This document shows, one piece after another, positions 33,530 to 42,882 of a stretch of 64,000 bases of DNA (position 1 is the stretch's first letter; each line of letters begins with the position of its first letter). The notes under the pieces were generated by a model, which was not told the DNA's origin, searched no databases, and saw nothing but the letters and a program-made list of their open reading frames with translations. Made by a program: the position numbers and the translations under genes. The stretch covers positions 124,001 to 188,000 of the forward strand of contig CAJTEA010000004.1 of assembly GCA_910575265.1 (NCBI GenBank). Reading direction: 5' to 3'. Source of the stretch: Oscillospiraceae bacterium (GTDB taxonomy: Bacteria > Bacillota > Clostridia > Oscillospirales > Oscillospiraceae).

Positions 33530-34116
33530 TAACAGTTCAGAATCTCTTCCGCCTCCTCCCGGCTGTAGCATCCGTTGAGAACGGCCAGCAGCGCGTTGGC
33601 GGACATGTGCTCCGGCAGCTCCAGGCGCTTGAGCAGCGCCTTCCGCTTCTCTCCGCTCCCTGGCCCTCCGGACAGACCGGCGGCGAACAGGTCCCCCTTG
33701 GTCAGGGGCGGGCCGGAACGGAACGCCGTCTCTTCCTCCAAAACGGTGGCTCCCCCACGGCGAAGGGCCTGCTCCAGTACCTGGGGGGGCATGCCCTCCA
33801 CCCCCAGCTTGCCCTCCTTCCCCGGCTTGCGCTTGCGGCGCTCCTTGCCCCAGACATCGGGGATGTAGGCGTGCTTCAGCTGCTCCGCCGGAATCGCCCC
33901 CCTGAGCCGGTTCCGGATGACAAACCCCGCCCCGTCGGAGTCGGTAAGCACAATCAAACCCCTCCGCTGAGCCGCGCGGCGGAGGAGAGCCAGCTTTTCC
34001 GGGTCCTTGAACAGTTGAAAGCCCCCTGTCTCCAGGATAAGGGTGTCCACCACCTGGGACAGGGCGTTTTTGTCGTACCGGCCCTCCACCACAATGGTCT
34101 CCTTAATGTGAAGCAT
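33529..34116 (-). CDS. rnmV: Ribonuclease M5-like Toprim protein (DUF4093 type)
   Basis: 195 residues. A Toprim domain begins at once: ETIVVEGRYDKNAL supplies the catalytic Glu, and LIVLTDSDGAGFVIRNRL the Asp-x-Asp motif. The Clostridia form with the C-terminal DUF4093 region is annotated as RNase M5, which matures the 5S rRNA precursor. ATG 34116 is preceded by AGGAGG. It is the last gene of the comEC-holA-rnmV set. In other Firmicutes it neighbours ksgA, which is not seen here. Confidence 0.85.
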   Translation of the reverse strand: MLHIKETIVVEGRYDKNALSQVVDTLILETGGFQLFKDPEKLALLRRAAQRRGLIVLTDSDGAGFVIRNRLRGAIPAEQLKHAYIPDVWGKERRKRKPGKEGKLGVEGMPPQVLEQALRRGGATVLEEETAFRSGPPLTKGDLFAAGLSGGPGSGEKRKALLKRLELPEHMSANALLAVLNGCYSREEAEEILNC

Positions 34117-34131
34117 GGCGTATCTCTCCTC

Positions 34132-35166
34132 CTACCCGGCGTTGGCCAGCTCCAGCAGCAGCGTGGTCAGCAGCTCCCTGGGGTCCTGGCCGGTGGACTT
34201 CATGGCCAGGTCGGTCTGGGCGCAGCGGGTAACCGCCCGGCGGCACCAGGACAGGGAAAAGCGGCGGGCGCTGGCCATCAGGCGGTCCGCCGGGTAGCGC
34301 ATCCCCCACAGCTGGGCCACGTAGGCCGCCCCCTTCCGGTGTTCCAGGGCCAGGCGGGCGGAGTAGAGCTGCCGCATCTGCTTGCCCAGGGCGCTGAGAA
34401 TCTCATAGGGGCTTTTCTGCATCTGATACAGTTCCCCCAGCACCGACGCGGCCTTGTCATAGTTCTTCTCACCGATGGCGTCGGCAATGCGGAACACCAC
34501 TGCGCTGAGCCGCGGGGCGGCCACCGCCTCGATATCCGCTCTTGTAATAGAGGAGCCCTTGGCGTAGGCGGCGATCTTGCCGATCTCCTGCTGGAGGTTG
34601 TTCATCAGGTCGCCGCACAGGAAGATCAGCTCCTCGCACAGCCGGGTGTCGATCTCCTTCCCCTGGGCCTTGAAGTGGCGGCGGACCCAGTCCATCAGCT
34701 CCCGCTGGCCCTGGCGGACAAAGTTCACCGCCGTACCGTGGGCCTTCACCACCTGGGCCAGCTTGGTGCGGGCGTCTGGCTTATACTCAATCAGGTCGTA
34801 CAAAAACACCAGGCAGCAGTAGTCCGGCAGACCGGACAGAATGCGGATATACGCCTCCCGGTCCTTCTCCCCCGCCTTGAACAGATCGAAGTCGGTGACC
34901 AGGACCAGGGTGCGCTCCGCCATCATGGGCAGACAGTCCACCGCCTCCTCCAGGGCGTGGGGGGACATATCCTTCCCCCCCAGGTCGTGGCGGTTGAACT
35001 CCCCCAGCCCCCCGGTCAGCACCAGCTCCCGCAGACGGCCCAGGTAATAGTCCCGGAGATAGGTCTCTTCCCCATGGAAGATATAGAGCTGCCCTGGCTT
35101 GCCGGCGGACAAATCCTTTTTCAGCTTCTCAAAGCCGGCGGTATCCGGCTTATATTTCGGCGGCAT
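34132..35166 (-). CDS. holA: DNA polymerase III delta subunit (clamp loader)
   Basis: 344 residues from ATG 35166 (MPPKYKPDTAGFEKLKKD), with GGAGGAGC just upstream; the frame is open further 5' but without a ribosome site. N-terminal HolA pattern GQLYIFHGEETYLRDYYLG, then the C-terminal all-helical region with LCEELIFLCGDLMNNLQQEI and the FRIADAIGEKNYDKA block. It opens the sliding clamp during loading. comEC followed by holA is a common Firmicutes order. Confidence 0.93.
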   Translation of the reverse strand: MPPKYKPDTAGFEKLKKDLSAGKPGQLYIFHGEETYLRDYYLGRLRELVLTGGLGEFNRHDLGGKDMSPHALEEAVDCLPMMAERTLVLVTDFDLFKAGEKDREAYIRILSGLPDYCCLVFLYDLIEYKPDARTKLAQVVKAHGTAVNFVRQGQRELMDWVRRHFKAQGKEIDTRLCEELIFLCGDLMNNLQQEIGKIAAYAKGSSITRADIEAVAAPRLSAVVFRIADAIGEKNYDKAASVLGELYQMQKSPYEILSALGKQMRQLYSARLALEHRKGAAYVAQLWGMRYPADRLMASARRFSLSWCRRAVTRCAQTDLAMKSTGQDPRELLTTLLLELANAG

Positions 35167-35180
35167 AGCGCTCCTCCTGT

Positions 35181-37484
35181 TTATCCATTCAGCTGTACCT
35201 CTATAGTCCCGCACAGGTCGGTACGGTAGATTTCAGCTCCCACTCCGTCCAGACGCTCCAGGGTATCCCAGGACGGGTGGCCGTATTTGTTGTTCAGCCC
35301 CACCGAGATCAGGGCCAGCTCGGGTTTTACCCGGTCCAGCAGCTCCTGGGTGGTGGAGGTGTCCGAGCCGTGGTGGCCCGCCACCAGCACCTCAATATCG
35401 GGCAGCCCGTCCTTTTGGACCAGGCGCAGCTCGCCCTCCCGCTCCATGTCTCCCGTAATCAGGACGTCAGCGCTTCCAGCGGTAGCCAGCACAGTCAGGC
35501 CCAGCTCGTTGGTGCTTCCGGCCTCCAGCACCGGGGCAAAGACGGCCAGGCTGTTCCGCTCCGACAGGTCAAAGCGGGTGTCCTCCCGGACAAATAACAC
35601 TTCCACACCCCGCTCCGCGGCGGCGGCGAGGATTTCCGCCCGAAGCGGGGCGTCCTCCTCCACATCGGGCAAGGCGATTTTACCCACATTGAGCCGGCGC
35701 AGCAGCTGGGGGATGCCGTTGGCGTGGTCGGAGTGGTAATGGGACACCACCAGAAGGTCAATGGAGCTTCGCCCCAAGGCCTGAACATAGTCAGCGGCCA
35801 CATCTCCTGGGTCGTCCTGACTGTCCCCGCCGCAGTCCACCAGAGTGAAAAAGCGCCCCATCCGGACCAGAACGCACTGGCCCTGCCCCACATCCTGCAC
35901 CGCCACCGCCATATCCCCCGCATAGAAGGAGGCGCGGGTCAGGCACATCGCCAGGACCAGTCCCGCCGCCCCGGCGGCAAGGGGCGCCCAGAGGTTCTTT
36001 TTCCCCTTCATCCGCGCCGAAACCAGCAAAAGCAGATAGACCAGCACCAGCCAGACCCGGTAATAGACCGACTGCAGAGGCAGCGCGGCTAGGGCGGGCT
36101 TGGACAGCGCCTCTACCACCCATTGAAGATACCGGGCCAGCCCGGTGAAGGGGACAGCGGCAAGCCTTGCCGCGCCGGGGAGGAAATTGGCCAGCGTACC
36201 CACGCCCAGCCCACCCAGAAACAGCCAGCCGATGGCCCACAGGGTCAGCAGATTGGACAGGGGCGCGATGAGGGAAATGATCTGAAAATGGACCGCCACC
36301 AGCGGGATGGTGAGCACCGAGGCGCCCAGGGTGGCGGAGAGGGAGGAAATCACAAAGTATGGCGCCGCCCGGAGAAGCCTTTCCCGCCTGGTTTTCGCCC
36401 GTTTGTCCATATGGCACCAGGCCAGCAGCCGGTCCTGAACGCGGTCGGACACCAGTAAAATACCCGCCACCGCCGTAAAGGACAGCTGCAAGCCGATGTG
36501 GGCGGCGGAGAAGGGGTTGACCCACAGCAGCAGAAGCAGGGCCAGCGCCAATGAGGTGGGGCCGTCCCGCTCCCGGTCCAGCAGAGGCGCGAGCTGGAGC
36601 ATCAGAATCATCACCGCCGCCCGGAGCACCGAAGGCGTGTTGCCCGCGATGCCGCAGAACAGCGCCACCCAAAAGATGGTAAACAAAGCGGTGGTCCGCT
36701 TCCCCCGGCCCAGCAGGGCGGTGAGCAGACTGGCCAGAAAGGCCAGGTGCATGCCAGACACCGCCACTGTATGGCTCAGCCCCGCCCGCTCTAAAGAGGT
36801 GGTGAACTCGTCGGTGAGATTGTCCCGGTTGCCTGTCACCAGAGCCCGGACAAAGCCGGAGGCCTCCTCCGGAAAGGCGGCGTCGATGCCCTGTTTCAGC
36901 GCCCTGGAGGCCCAGGCCGCCCAGTATTGGGGCGCGACACGCTCCGGGCGCTCCACCTCCAGCCGTCCGTAGGCCGTGCCCCGGAGAAAGATGCCTTTGG
37001 CGGTGTAATAGCTGATCTTCACCCCGGAGAAGGTCCGGTCCCCCAAGGCGCAGTGGACGATGGTCTCAATCCGGTCGCCGGGGCGCAGGTCCGCCCCCTG
37101 TTCATCCACATATAAAATGGCGGATACCGTGGTCCAGCTCTCCGTATCCGCCCGGACCACCACGGTATAGCCGCCGTAGGTCCCCTCCTGGGGCCAGTCG
37201 GCCACCGTGGCGGTGAGACGGACCGTCCGGTCATCCAGGTCCCGGGCGGGCTGGAAGAACACCGCCATATACAGCGCCGTCCACAGAAAGCCCGCGGCCA
37301 GACCGGTCAAAATCAGCAGAACACGGGCCCGCTCGCGGCTTTTCTCCCTCATGGCAAGGCGCGCAACAGCCGCCGCGGCCAGCAGCGCCCCGCCCAGCGG
37401 GAGCAGGAAAGCGTCCGGCTTGCCGTAGATCGTGAGAAAAACGGCGGTGGCAAAGGAGAACGCGAAGGTGGCCAGTATCCGCAC
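35181..37484 (-). CDS. comEC: ComEC/Rec2 DNA uptake channel with metallo-beta-lactamase domain
   Basis: 767 residues, GTG start at 37484 with GGGAG upstream. The N-terminal helices and OB-like DUF4131 region (about 60-200) are followed by the Competence domain (about 215-480, with GLSHTVAVSGMHLAFL). A C-terminal metallo-beta-lactamase domain (about 515-760) carries the metal site VVSHYHSDHANG and a second His in VAGHHGSDTS. The full three-domain form transports and trims single-stranded DNA in competent cells. No other competence gene is visible here. Confidence 0.95.
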   Translation of the reverse strand: MRILATFAFSFATAVFLTIYGKPDAFLLPLGGALLAAAAVARLAMREKSRERARVLLILTGLAAGFLWTALYMAVFFQPARDLDDRTVRLTATVADWPQEGTYGGYTVVVRADTESWTTVSAILYVDEQGADLRPGDRIETIVHCALGDRTFSGVKISYYTAKGIFLRGTAYGRLEVERPERVAPQYWAAWASRALKQGIDAAFPEEASGFVRALVTGNRDNLTDEFTTSLERAGLSHTVAVSGMHLAFLASLLTALLGRGKRTTALFTIFWVALFCGIAGNTPSVLRAAVMILMLQLAPLLDRERDGPTSLALALLLLLWVNPFSAAHIGLQLSFTAVAGILLVSDRVQDRLLAWCHMDKRAKTRRERLLRAAPYFVISSLSATLGASVLTIPLVAVHFQIISLIAPLSNLLTLWAIGWLFLGGLGVGTLANFLPGAARLAAVPFTGLARYLQWVVEALSKPALAALPLQSVYYRVWLVLVYLLLLVSARMKGKKNLWAPLAAGAAGLVLAMCLTRASFYAGDMAVAVQDVGQGQCVLVRMGRFFTLVDCGGDSQDDPGDVAADYVQALGRSSIDLLVVSHYHSDHANGIPQLLRRLNVGKIALPDVEEDAPLRAEILAAAAERGVEVLFVREDTRFDLSERNSLAVFAPVLEAGSTNELGLTVLATAGSADVLITGDMEREGELRLVQKDGLPDIEVLVAGHHGSDTSTTQELLDRVKPELALISVGLNNKYGHPSWDTLERLDGVGAEIYRTDLCGTIEVQLNG

Positions 37485-37546
37485 AGTCCTCTCCCCTCTC
37501 CCGGCTTTTTCTCAAGGGTATCATGTTTGAAGGGAAATTGCAAGCC

Positions 37547-37575
37547 TTGCCATTCCCCCGCGAATGTGATAAAAT
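37547..37575 (+). promoter_or_regulatory. Promoter of the mrnC operon
   Basis: TTGCCA (37547-37552), 17-base spacer, TAAAAT (37570-37575), about 32 bases before the mrnC start. It is divergent from comEC. Confidence 0.75.
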
Positions 37576-37606
37576 CAACCCACTTTCTCAAAAGGAGCGC
37601 CCTGCC

Positions 37607-38017
37607 ATGACCGACTATTTCCACCTGAATACGGACCGCGACGCCTTGCTGTCCCTGTCCACCCTGGGACTGGCCCACCTGGGGGACGGCGTGTACGAAT
37701 TGATGGTCCGCTCCTGGCTGATCCTCCACGGCAAGGCTAAGGCCAGGGACCTGCACAGGGCCACGGTGAGCTATGTGTCCGCCCCCGCCCAGGCCGAGCG
37801 GTTTGAAAAAATCCACCCCATGCTGTCTGAGGAGGAGGCCGGCGTTTTCCGCCGGGGCCGCAACACCGCTCCCCACTCCATCCCCAGAGCCGCCAGCCGG
37901 GCCCAGTACCAGACCGCCACCGGCCTGGAGGCCCTGTTCGGCTGGCTCTACCTCCAGGGGCGGACGGAACGGCTGAATGAGCTGTTCTCGGTTATGATAG
38001 AGGAGGTATCTCAATGA
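37607..38017 (+). CDS. mrnC: Mini-ribonuclease 3 (23S rRNA maturation)
   Basis: 136 residues from ATG 37607, with AAAGGAG upstream. It is an RNase III catalytic domain without a double-stranded RNA-binding domain: LGLAHLGDGVYELMVRSWL near the N-terminus and TGLEALFGWLYLQGRTERL near the C-terminus carry the conserved acidic residues (the Asp in GDGVYE and the Glu in GLEALFG). Mini-III trims 23S rRNA ends in Firmicutes. It overlaps the next gene by 4 bases. Confidence 0.95.
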   Translation: MTDYFHLNTDRDALLSLSTLGLAHLGDGVYELMVRSWLILHGKAKARDLHRATVSYVSAPAQAERFEKIHPMLSEEEAGVFRRGRNTAPHSIPRAASRAQYQTATGLEALFGWLYLQGRTERLNELFSVMIEEVSQ

Positions 38018-38361
38018 TTTTATACCGCCCTGTCGGAACGCAGGAGCTTGCTCTGATTGCTGAAAGCGGATACGCCTCTTTCCCGCCCCGCCTGCCGGAG
38101 CAGCCCATTTTTTACCCCGTGCTTAACCAGCAGTACGCCGCTGAAATCGCCTCCAAGTGGAACACTAGAGACCCGACCTCCGGATTCAAGGGCTACGTCA
38201 CCCGCTTTGAGGTAGACGACAGCTTTCTAGCCCGCTATCAGGTCCAGACCGCGGGCCGCTCCTACCATCAGGAGTATTGGATTCCCGCTGGGGACCTGGC
38301 GGAATTTAACCGACACATTTCCGGCAAAATTGAAGTGATTCAGACCATCAATGGGAGGTAA
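38014..38361 (+). CDS. Small conserved protein, ADP-ribosylation/crystallin J1-like
   Basis: 115 residues, beginning at an ATG overlapping the mrnC stop. The sequence (MILYRPVGTQELALIAESGY; FPPRLPEQPIFYPVLNQQYA; GYVTRFEV) matches a short family usually annotated as ADP-ribosylation/crystallin J1. The name is historical and no catalytic activity is established that I know of. It is coupled with mrnC and rqcH. Function unknown. Confidence 0.75.
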   Translation: MILYRPVGTQELALIAESGYASFPPRLPEQPIFYPVLNQQYAAEIASKWNTRDPTSGFKGYVTRFEVDDSFLARYQVQTAGRSYHQEYWIPAGDLAEFNRHISGKIEVIQTINGR

Positions 38362-38366
38362 TCCCC

Positions 38367-40124
38367 ATGCCCTTAGACGCCCTTTGCCTATCCGGCGTAA
38401 TCAACGAACTGAATACCGCCCTGTCCGGGGCCCGGGTGGACAAAATCTACCAGCCCGGGCGGGACGAGGTCATTCTGGCCCTGCGTTCCCCCGCCGAGGG
38501 AAACGTGCGGCTGCTGTTGTCCGCCAACCCGGCCCATCCCCGGCTCCATCTCACCACCCTGCCCCTGGAGAACCCGGAGAAGCCCCCCATGTTCTGCATG
38601 CTGCTGCGCAAGCACCTGTCCGGGTCCCGGCTGCTGGAGATTGTCCAGACCCCGCTGGAGCGGGTGGCCACCCTCCGTCTGGAGGCGCTGAACGAGCTGG
38701 GGGACCGGGTGGAGCGCCGCTTGGTGCTGGAGGCCATCAGCCACAAAACGAATCTCATTCTGTTGGACGGGGAGGACCGCGTCCTGGACTGCATCCGCCA
38801 TACGGGGGCCGACCTCTCCTCCGCCCAGCGCGTCCTCCAGCCGGGGATGTTTTACCGGCTTCCCCCCGCTGTGGACAAGGAAAACCCTCTCACCGCGGAC
38901 CGGGAGCGGCTGGAATCCCTGCTGGCCGCCGCCCCAGAGGAGGCCCAGGCCGACCGCTGGCTGCTGGACACCTTCGGAGGGCTGTCCCCCCTCATCTGCC
39001 GGGAGCTGGCCCACCATGCGGGAGGCGCTGTGGACGCGCGGCTGAACGCCCTGGGACCCGAGGGCCGGACCCGGCTGCTGGACGGGCTGGAGGCCCTGCG
39101 GGACGCTCCCCGCGTCCCCACCATGATCTCCATGGAGGGCCGTCCCCGAGACTTCACCTTTCTGCCCATAGCCCAGTATGAAAGCGCCGCCCAGGTGGAC
39201 GCCTGGCCCGCCTTCTCCCCCCTGCTGGACGCCTTTTTTGAACAGCGGGAGCGGCAGGACCGGGTGAAACAGAAGGGTCAGGACTTAATCAAGTCGGTCA
39301 CCAACGCCCGGGACCGCGCCGCACGGAAAATCGGCAATCAGGAGAAGGAGCTGGCCGCCACCAGAGACCGGGACCGGCTGCGCCAGCTGGGGGATATCCT
39401 CACCAGCAATTTTTACCAGATGGAGAAGGGGATGGCCCGGCTGCGGGCGGCGGACTTTTATGACCCGGAGGGAAAAGAGATTGAAATCAAGCTGGATCCC
39501 CTCCTCACCCCCCAGCAGAACGCCGCCAAATACTACAAGGACTATAACCGGGCCAAAAAAGCGGAAGAGATGCTCACCATCCAGCTGGAGAAGGGCCGGC
39601 AGGAGCTGGACTATCTCAACAGCGTTCTGGAGAACATCTCCCTGGCGGAGGGAGAGCGGGACCTGGCCGAGATCCGCCAGGAGCTGACCGATACCGGCTA
39701 TCTCCGCCGGCCCGCCAAGGCCAGGGACCGGGGGAAGCGGGTGACCTCCAAGCCTATGGAATTTATGTCAACCTCCGGCCTGCGCATTTCGGTGGGTAAA
39801 AACAACAGCCAGAACGATCTGCTTACCTGCAAGCTGGCTGGGAAGGGGGACATCTGGTTCCACACCCAGAAAATCCACGGCTCCCATGTCATTTTGTGGA
39901 CGGAGGGCGGCCAGCCCGACCTCCAGAGCCTGAACGAGGCCGCGATATTAGCCGCCTGGTTCTCCCAGGCCCGGGACAGCAGCAAGGTCCCGGTGGACTA
40001 TACCCCCGTCCGGTACGTGAAAAAGCCGGGGGGCGCCCGACCCGGCATGGTAATCTACACCACCTATGAGACCGCCCAGGTCACCCCGGACGGGGAACTG
40101 GTCAAACGGCTGCGGGTCAAATAA
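38367..40124 (+). CDS. rqcH: RqcH/NFACT ribosome-associated quality control protein
   Basis: 585 residues; ATG 38367 with GGGAGG upstream. NFACT-N domain (about 1-260: DALCLSGVINELNTALSGAR; HLTTLPLENPEKPPMFCMLL), helical and coiled-coil middle (about 290-440), and NFACT-R near 450-560 with ISVGKNNSQNDLLT and DIWFHTQKIHGSHVIL. RqcH binds obstructed 50S subunits and recruits tRNA-Ala to add C-terminal alanine tails. Older names are fibronectin-binding protein A or FbpA. Confidence 0.94.
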   Translation: MPLDALCLSGVINELNTALSGARVDKIYQPGRDEVILALRSPAEGNVRLLLSANPAHPRLHLTTLPLENPEKPPMFCMLLRKHLSGSRLLEIVQTPLERVATLRLEALNELGDRVERRLVLEAISHKTNLILLDGEDRVLDCIRHTGADLSSAQRVLQPGMFYRLPPAVDKENPLTADRERLESLLAAAPEEAQADRWLLDTFGGLSPLICRELAHHAGGAVDARLNALGPEGRTRLLDGLEALRDAPRVPTMISMEGRPRDFTFLPIAQYESAAQVDAWPAFSPLLDAFFEQRERQDRVKQKGQDLIKSVTNARDRAARKIGNQEKELAATRDRDRLRQLGDILTSNFYQMEKGMARLRAADFYDPEGKEIEIKLDPLLTPQQNAAKYYKDYNRAKKAEEMLTIQLEKGRQELDYLNSVLENISLAEGERDLAEIRQELTDTGYLRRPAKARDRGKRVTSKPMEFMSTSGLRISVGKNNSQNDLLTCKLAGKGDIWFHTQKIHGSHVILWTEGGQPDLQSLNEAAILAAWFSQARDSSKVPVDYTPVRYVKKPGGARPGMVIYTTYETAQVTPDGELVKRLRVK

Positions 40125-40129
40125 AATAC

Positions 40130-40158
40130 TTGCAAGGAAGGCCGACCTGTTGTAGAAT
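40130..40158 (+). promoter_or_regulatory. Promoter of glnS
   Basis: TTGCAA (40130-40135), 17-base spacer, TAGAAT (40153-40158), 31 bases before the glnS start. No T-box leader fits in this space. Confidence 0.75.
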
Positions 40159-40188
40159 GGCACTATTGGAAAAGGAGGAGAGGATATT

Positions 40189-41895
40189 ATGTCTGACAAA
40201 ATCGAAACCACTGTCGAGGAGAGCGGGGCGGAGAGCCAGAACTTTATCCATCAGTTTATTCAGGAGGATATTTCCGAGGGCGGACGCTGCGCCGGAATGC
40301 GGGTCCACACCCGTTTTCCGCCGGAGCCCAACGGCTATCTTCACATCGGCCATTGCAAGGCTTTGACCATCGACTTTGGAACCGCCGAAAAGTTCGGCGG
40401 CCTGTGCAACCTACGCATGGACGACACTAACCCCACCAAAGAGGACGAGGAATTTGTGGACGCCATCAAAGAGGATATCCACTGGCTGGGCTTCGACTGG
40501 GGGGACCGCTTTTTCTACGGCTCGGACTACTTTGAAGAGGACTACCGCCAGGCGGAGCTTCTGATACAGAAGGGTCTGGCCTATGTGTGCCAGCTCACCC
40601 CCGAGGAGTTCCGGGAGTACCGGGGCGGCGTGGGCGTCCCGGCCAGAAGTCCCTGGCGCGACCGTCCTATAGAGGAGAGCCTGGACCTGTTTCGCCGGAT
40701 GCGGGCGGGGGAGTTCCCCGACGGCGCCATGACCCTGCGGGCCAAAATTGATTTGAGCAGCGGCAACTTCAACATGCGCGACCCTGTCATTTACCGGATC
40801 AATCACCTTCCCCACCACCGCCACGGGGATAAGTGGTGCATATACCCCATGTACGACTTTGCCCACCCCATCCAGGACGCCCTGGAGGGTATCACCCATT
40901 CCCTGTGCTCCCTGGAGTTTGAGGCACACCGCCCCCTCTACAACTGGGTGATTGACAACTGTGAGCTGCCCAGCAGACCCCGACAGATTGAGTTCGCCCG
41001 CCTGGGCATCAACTACACCGTCATGTCCAAGCGGAAGCTCCGCCGCCTGGTGGAGGAAAACCGGGTAGACGGCTGGGACGACCCCCGCATGCCAACCCTG
41101 TGCGGCCTGCGCCGGCGGGGCTATACCCCCCGCTCTATCCGCAATTTCTGCGAGCGCATCGGCGTTGCCAAGGCCGCCAACGTGGTGGAATTTGGCTTTT
41201 TGGAGCACTGCCTGCGAGAGGACCTGAACGACCACGCCAAGCGGGTGATGGCCGTCCTGCGGCCGGTCAAGCTGGTGATCACCAACTACCCCGCCGGTCA
41301 GAGCGAAACCCTCACCGTGGAGAACAACCCCCTGGACCCCTCCGCTGGGACAAGGGAGGTCACCTTCTCCCGGGAGCTGTGGGTGGAGGCCGACGACTTT
41401 CTGCCTGAACCTGTGCCCAAGTACAAGCGGCTGTATCCCGGCGGCCCGGAGTGCCGACTGAAGGGGGCTTACCTTATCAAGTGTGTGGGCTATGAGACTG
41501 ACGGGGCGGGCAATATCACTGAGATCGCCGCCGAGTATGACCCGGACAGCCGGGGCGGCGACCCCGCCGACGGCCGGAAGGTAAAGGGGGCCACTATTCA
41601 CTGGGTGGACGCCGCCACCGCTGTGGACGCCCAGGTGCGGCTGTATGAAAACCTGTTCGCCGATGAAAACCCTGACAGTGGGGACAAGGACTTTCTGGAG
41701 TGCCTGAACCCCGGCTCTCTGGAGGTGCTGGAGGGCTGCAAGCTGGAGGCCTCTCTGGCCTCTGCCCAGCCCGCCGACCGCTTCCAGTTCCTGCGCCTGG
41801 GCTACTTCTGCGCCGACAGCAAAGACTCCAAACCCGGCGCTTTGGTCTTTAACCGGGCCGTCAGCCTGAAGGACGGCTTCAAATCTGGAAAATAG
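40189..41895 (+). CDS. glnS: Glutaminyl-tRNA synthetase
   Basis: 568 residues, class I synthetase. The HIGH-type motif is PPEPNGYLHIGHCKA near residues 44-58, the KMSKS-type motif YTVMSKRKLRRL near 277, and the glutamine-specific LRMDDTNPTKE segment follows the HIGH motif. The C-terminal beta-barrel anticodon domains are present. Length is usual for bacterial GlnRS. Many Firmicutes lack it and make Gln-tRNA through GatCAB, so its presence here marks the lineage or an ancient transfer. Confidence 0.96.
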   Translation: MSDKIETTVEESGAESQNFIHQFIQEDISEGGRCAGMRVHTRFPPEPNGYLHIGHCKALTIDFGTAEKFGGLCNLRMDDTNPTKEDEEFVDAIKEDIHWLGFDWGDRFFYGSDYFEEDYRQAELLIQKGLAYVCQLTPEEFREYRGGVGVPARSPWRDRPIEESLDLFRRMRAGEFPDGAMTLRAKIDLSSGNFNMRDPVIYRINHLPHHRHGDKWCIYPMYDFAHPIQDALEGITHSLCSLEFEAHRPLYNWVIDNCELPSRPRQIEFARLGINYTVMSKRKLRRLVEENRVDGWDDPRMPTLCGLRRRGYTPRSIRNFCERIGVAKAANVVEFGFLEHCLREDLNDHAKRVMAVLRPVKLVITNYPAGQSETLTVENNPLDPSAGTREVTFSRELWVEADDFLPEPVPKYKRLYPGGPECRLKGAYLIKCVGYETDGAGNITEIAAEYDPDSRGGDPADGRKVKGATIHWVDAATAVDAQVRLYENLFADENPDSGDKDFLECLNPGSLEVLEGCKLEASLASAQPADRFQFLRLGYFCADSKDSKPGALVFNRAVSLKDGFKSGK

Positions 41896-41906
41896 CAAAC
41901 GGCAAT

Positions 41907-41932
41907 ACAGGCCGCCCAAAAGGGCGGCCTGT
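41907..41932. terminator. Bidirectional terminator between glnS and marR
   Basis: ACAGGCCGCCC / GGGCGGCCTGT with an AAAA loop; a modest T-rich tail on the plus strand. It lies 3 bases beyond the convergent marR stop. Confidence 0.8.
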
Positions 41933-41934
41933 TC

Positions 41935-42375
41935 TCATTTTAAGTTGACCTCCGGCATCAGTTCCCGGCCCACAATTTGCAGCACACGGTCGATCTGGGC
42001 CACCTCCTCCGGAGTAAAGCGCTCCCGCACCCGGCCCATGACCTCCTGAATATAGGCGCTGCTCAGATTATAGTAGTCATGGAACTTCTGGGTGGGACGC
42101 AGGTGGTACTCCCTCCGGTCGCTGGGGGACTGGACCTTCTCCACATAGCCCTTCCGGATCAGGCTGTTCACCTTATAGGCGGCGTTAGGCGAGGAGATGT
42201 TGGCGAAGGAGGCGAATTCATTGATCGTAGGCTCCTTCAGCGCCCGGATGATCTCCATGCAGAAGGTCTCCACCGCTGTCAGGCTGGCCTCTCGGGTCTG
42301 GAACCTGGAAAAAACCGCCTGATAAAAATGCAGCTTGAATTTGGTGTAGATTTGGTCAAAGCTCTCCTCCAGCAC
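41935..42375 (-). CDS. MarR-family (FabT-like) fatty-acid regulator
   Basis: About 146 residues. The winged-helix domain (INEFASFANISSPNAAYKVN; SLIRKGYVEKVQSPSDRREY) is typical MarR. The longer reading frame begins at 42438 or 42411, but a strong promoter (42410-42438) overlaps those codons. I chose GTG 42375 (VLEESFDQIYTKFKLHFYQA), with GAGGGGG upstream. MarR proteins in this position control type II fatty-acid genes, and the palindrome before acpP is the likely operator. It is last in the operon here, whereas many Firmicutes place it first. Confidence 0.85.
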   Translation of the reverse strand: MLEESFDQIYTKFKLHFYQAVFSRFQTREASLTAVETFCMEIIRALKEPTINEFASFANISSPNAAYKVNSLIRKGYVEKVQSPSDRREYHLRPTQKFHDYYNLSSAYIQEVMGRVRERFTPEEVAQIDRVLQIVGRELMPEVNLK

Positions 42376-42409
42376 CTTTTTTGCCCCCTCTTGTTTCCGA
42401 ATCAAGGCC

Positions 42410-42438
42410 ATTATACCAGAGTTTGCTCCATTTCGCAA
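42410..42438 (-). promoter_or_regulatory. Internal promoter for the MarR regulator
   Basis: Minus strand TTGCGA (42433-42438), 17-base spacer, perfect TATAAT (42410-42415), located in the last codons of fabZ. It would let the regulator be made independently of the operon. Confidence 0.75.
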
Positions 42439-42878
42439 GAGCTGTCGGGGCGGTCAGTGAGGGCAAAGGTCAGCTCCGCCTTGCAGGCCAGCCTGCCGTC
42501 CACCCTGGCCTCCGCCGTGCCGAAGCCCACAGGACCCTTGCGGGCGGTGAGCTGGCATTGCAGCTCCAGCATATCCCCGGGCCGGACCTGCCGCTTGAAC
42601 CGGGCGTTTTTAATCCCGCCAAACAGGGCCAGCTTTCCGGCGCCCCCCTCCCCGGTGAGAATAGCCACCGCCCCCACCTGGGCCAGAGCCTCAATCATCA
42701 GCACCCCGGGCATCACCTTGAAGCCGGGGAAGTGCCCCTGGAAAAAGGGCTCGTTGGCGGTGACACACTTGAGCCCCCTGGCGCTCTCGCCCGGGACGCA
42801 CTGGGTAATTCTGTCCACCAGCAGAAAGGGGTAGCGGTGGGGCAGAATGGCCTCAATCTGGTCAATGTTCAGTTCCAT
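42411..42878 (-). CDS. fabZ: 3-hydroxyacyl-ACP dehydratase
   Basis: 155 residues, hot-dog fold. The catalytic His is in [14 protein letters not shown] near residue 17 and the acidic residue in [20 protein letters not shown] near 50-68. It dehydrates 3-hydroxyacyl-ACP in the elongation cycle. ATG 42878 has GGAGG upstream, 5 bases past the fabF stop. No fabA/fabM partner is seen in the window. Confidence 0.95.
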   Translation of the reverse strand: MELNIDQIEAILPHRYPFLLVDRITQCVPGESARGLKCVTANEPFFQGHFPGFKVMPGVLMIEALAQVGAVAILTGEGGAGKLALFGGIKNARFKRQVRPGDMLELQCQLTARKGPVGFGTAEARVDGRLACKAELTFALTDRPDSSCEMEQTLV

Positions 42879-42882
42879 AGCG

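Noticed and set aside
40100-40189. T-box riboswitch before glnS
   Set aside because: Only about 30 bases separate the promoter and start codon, too short for a T-box leader.
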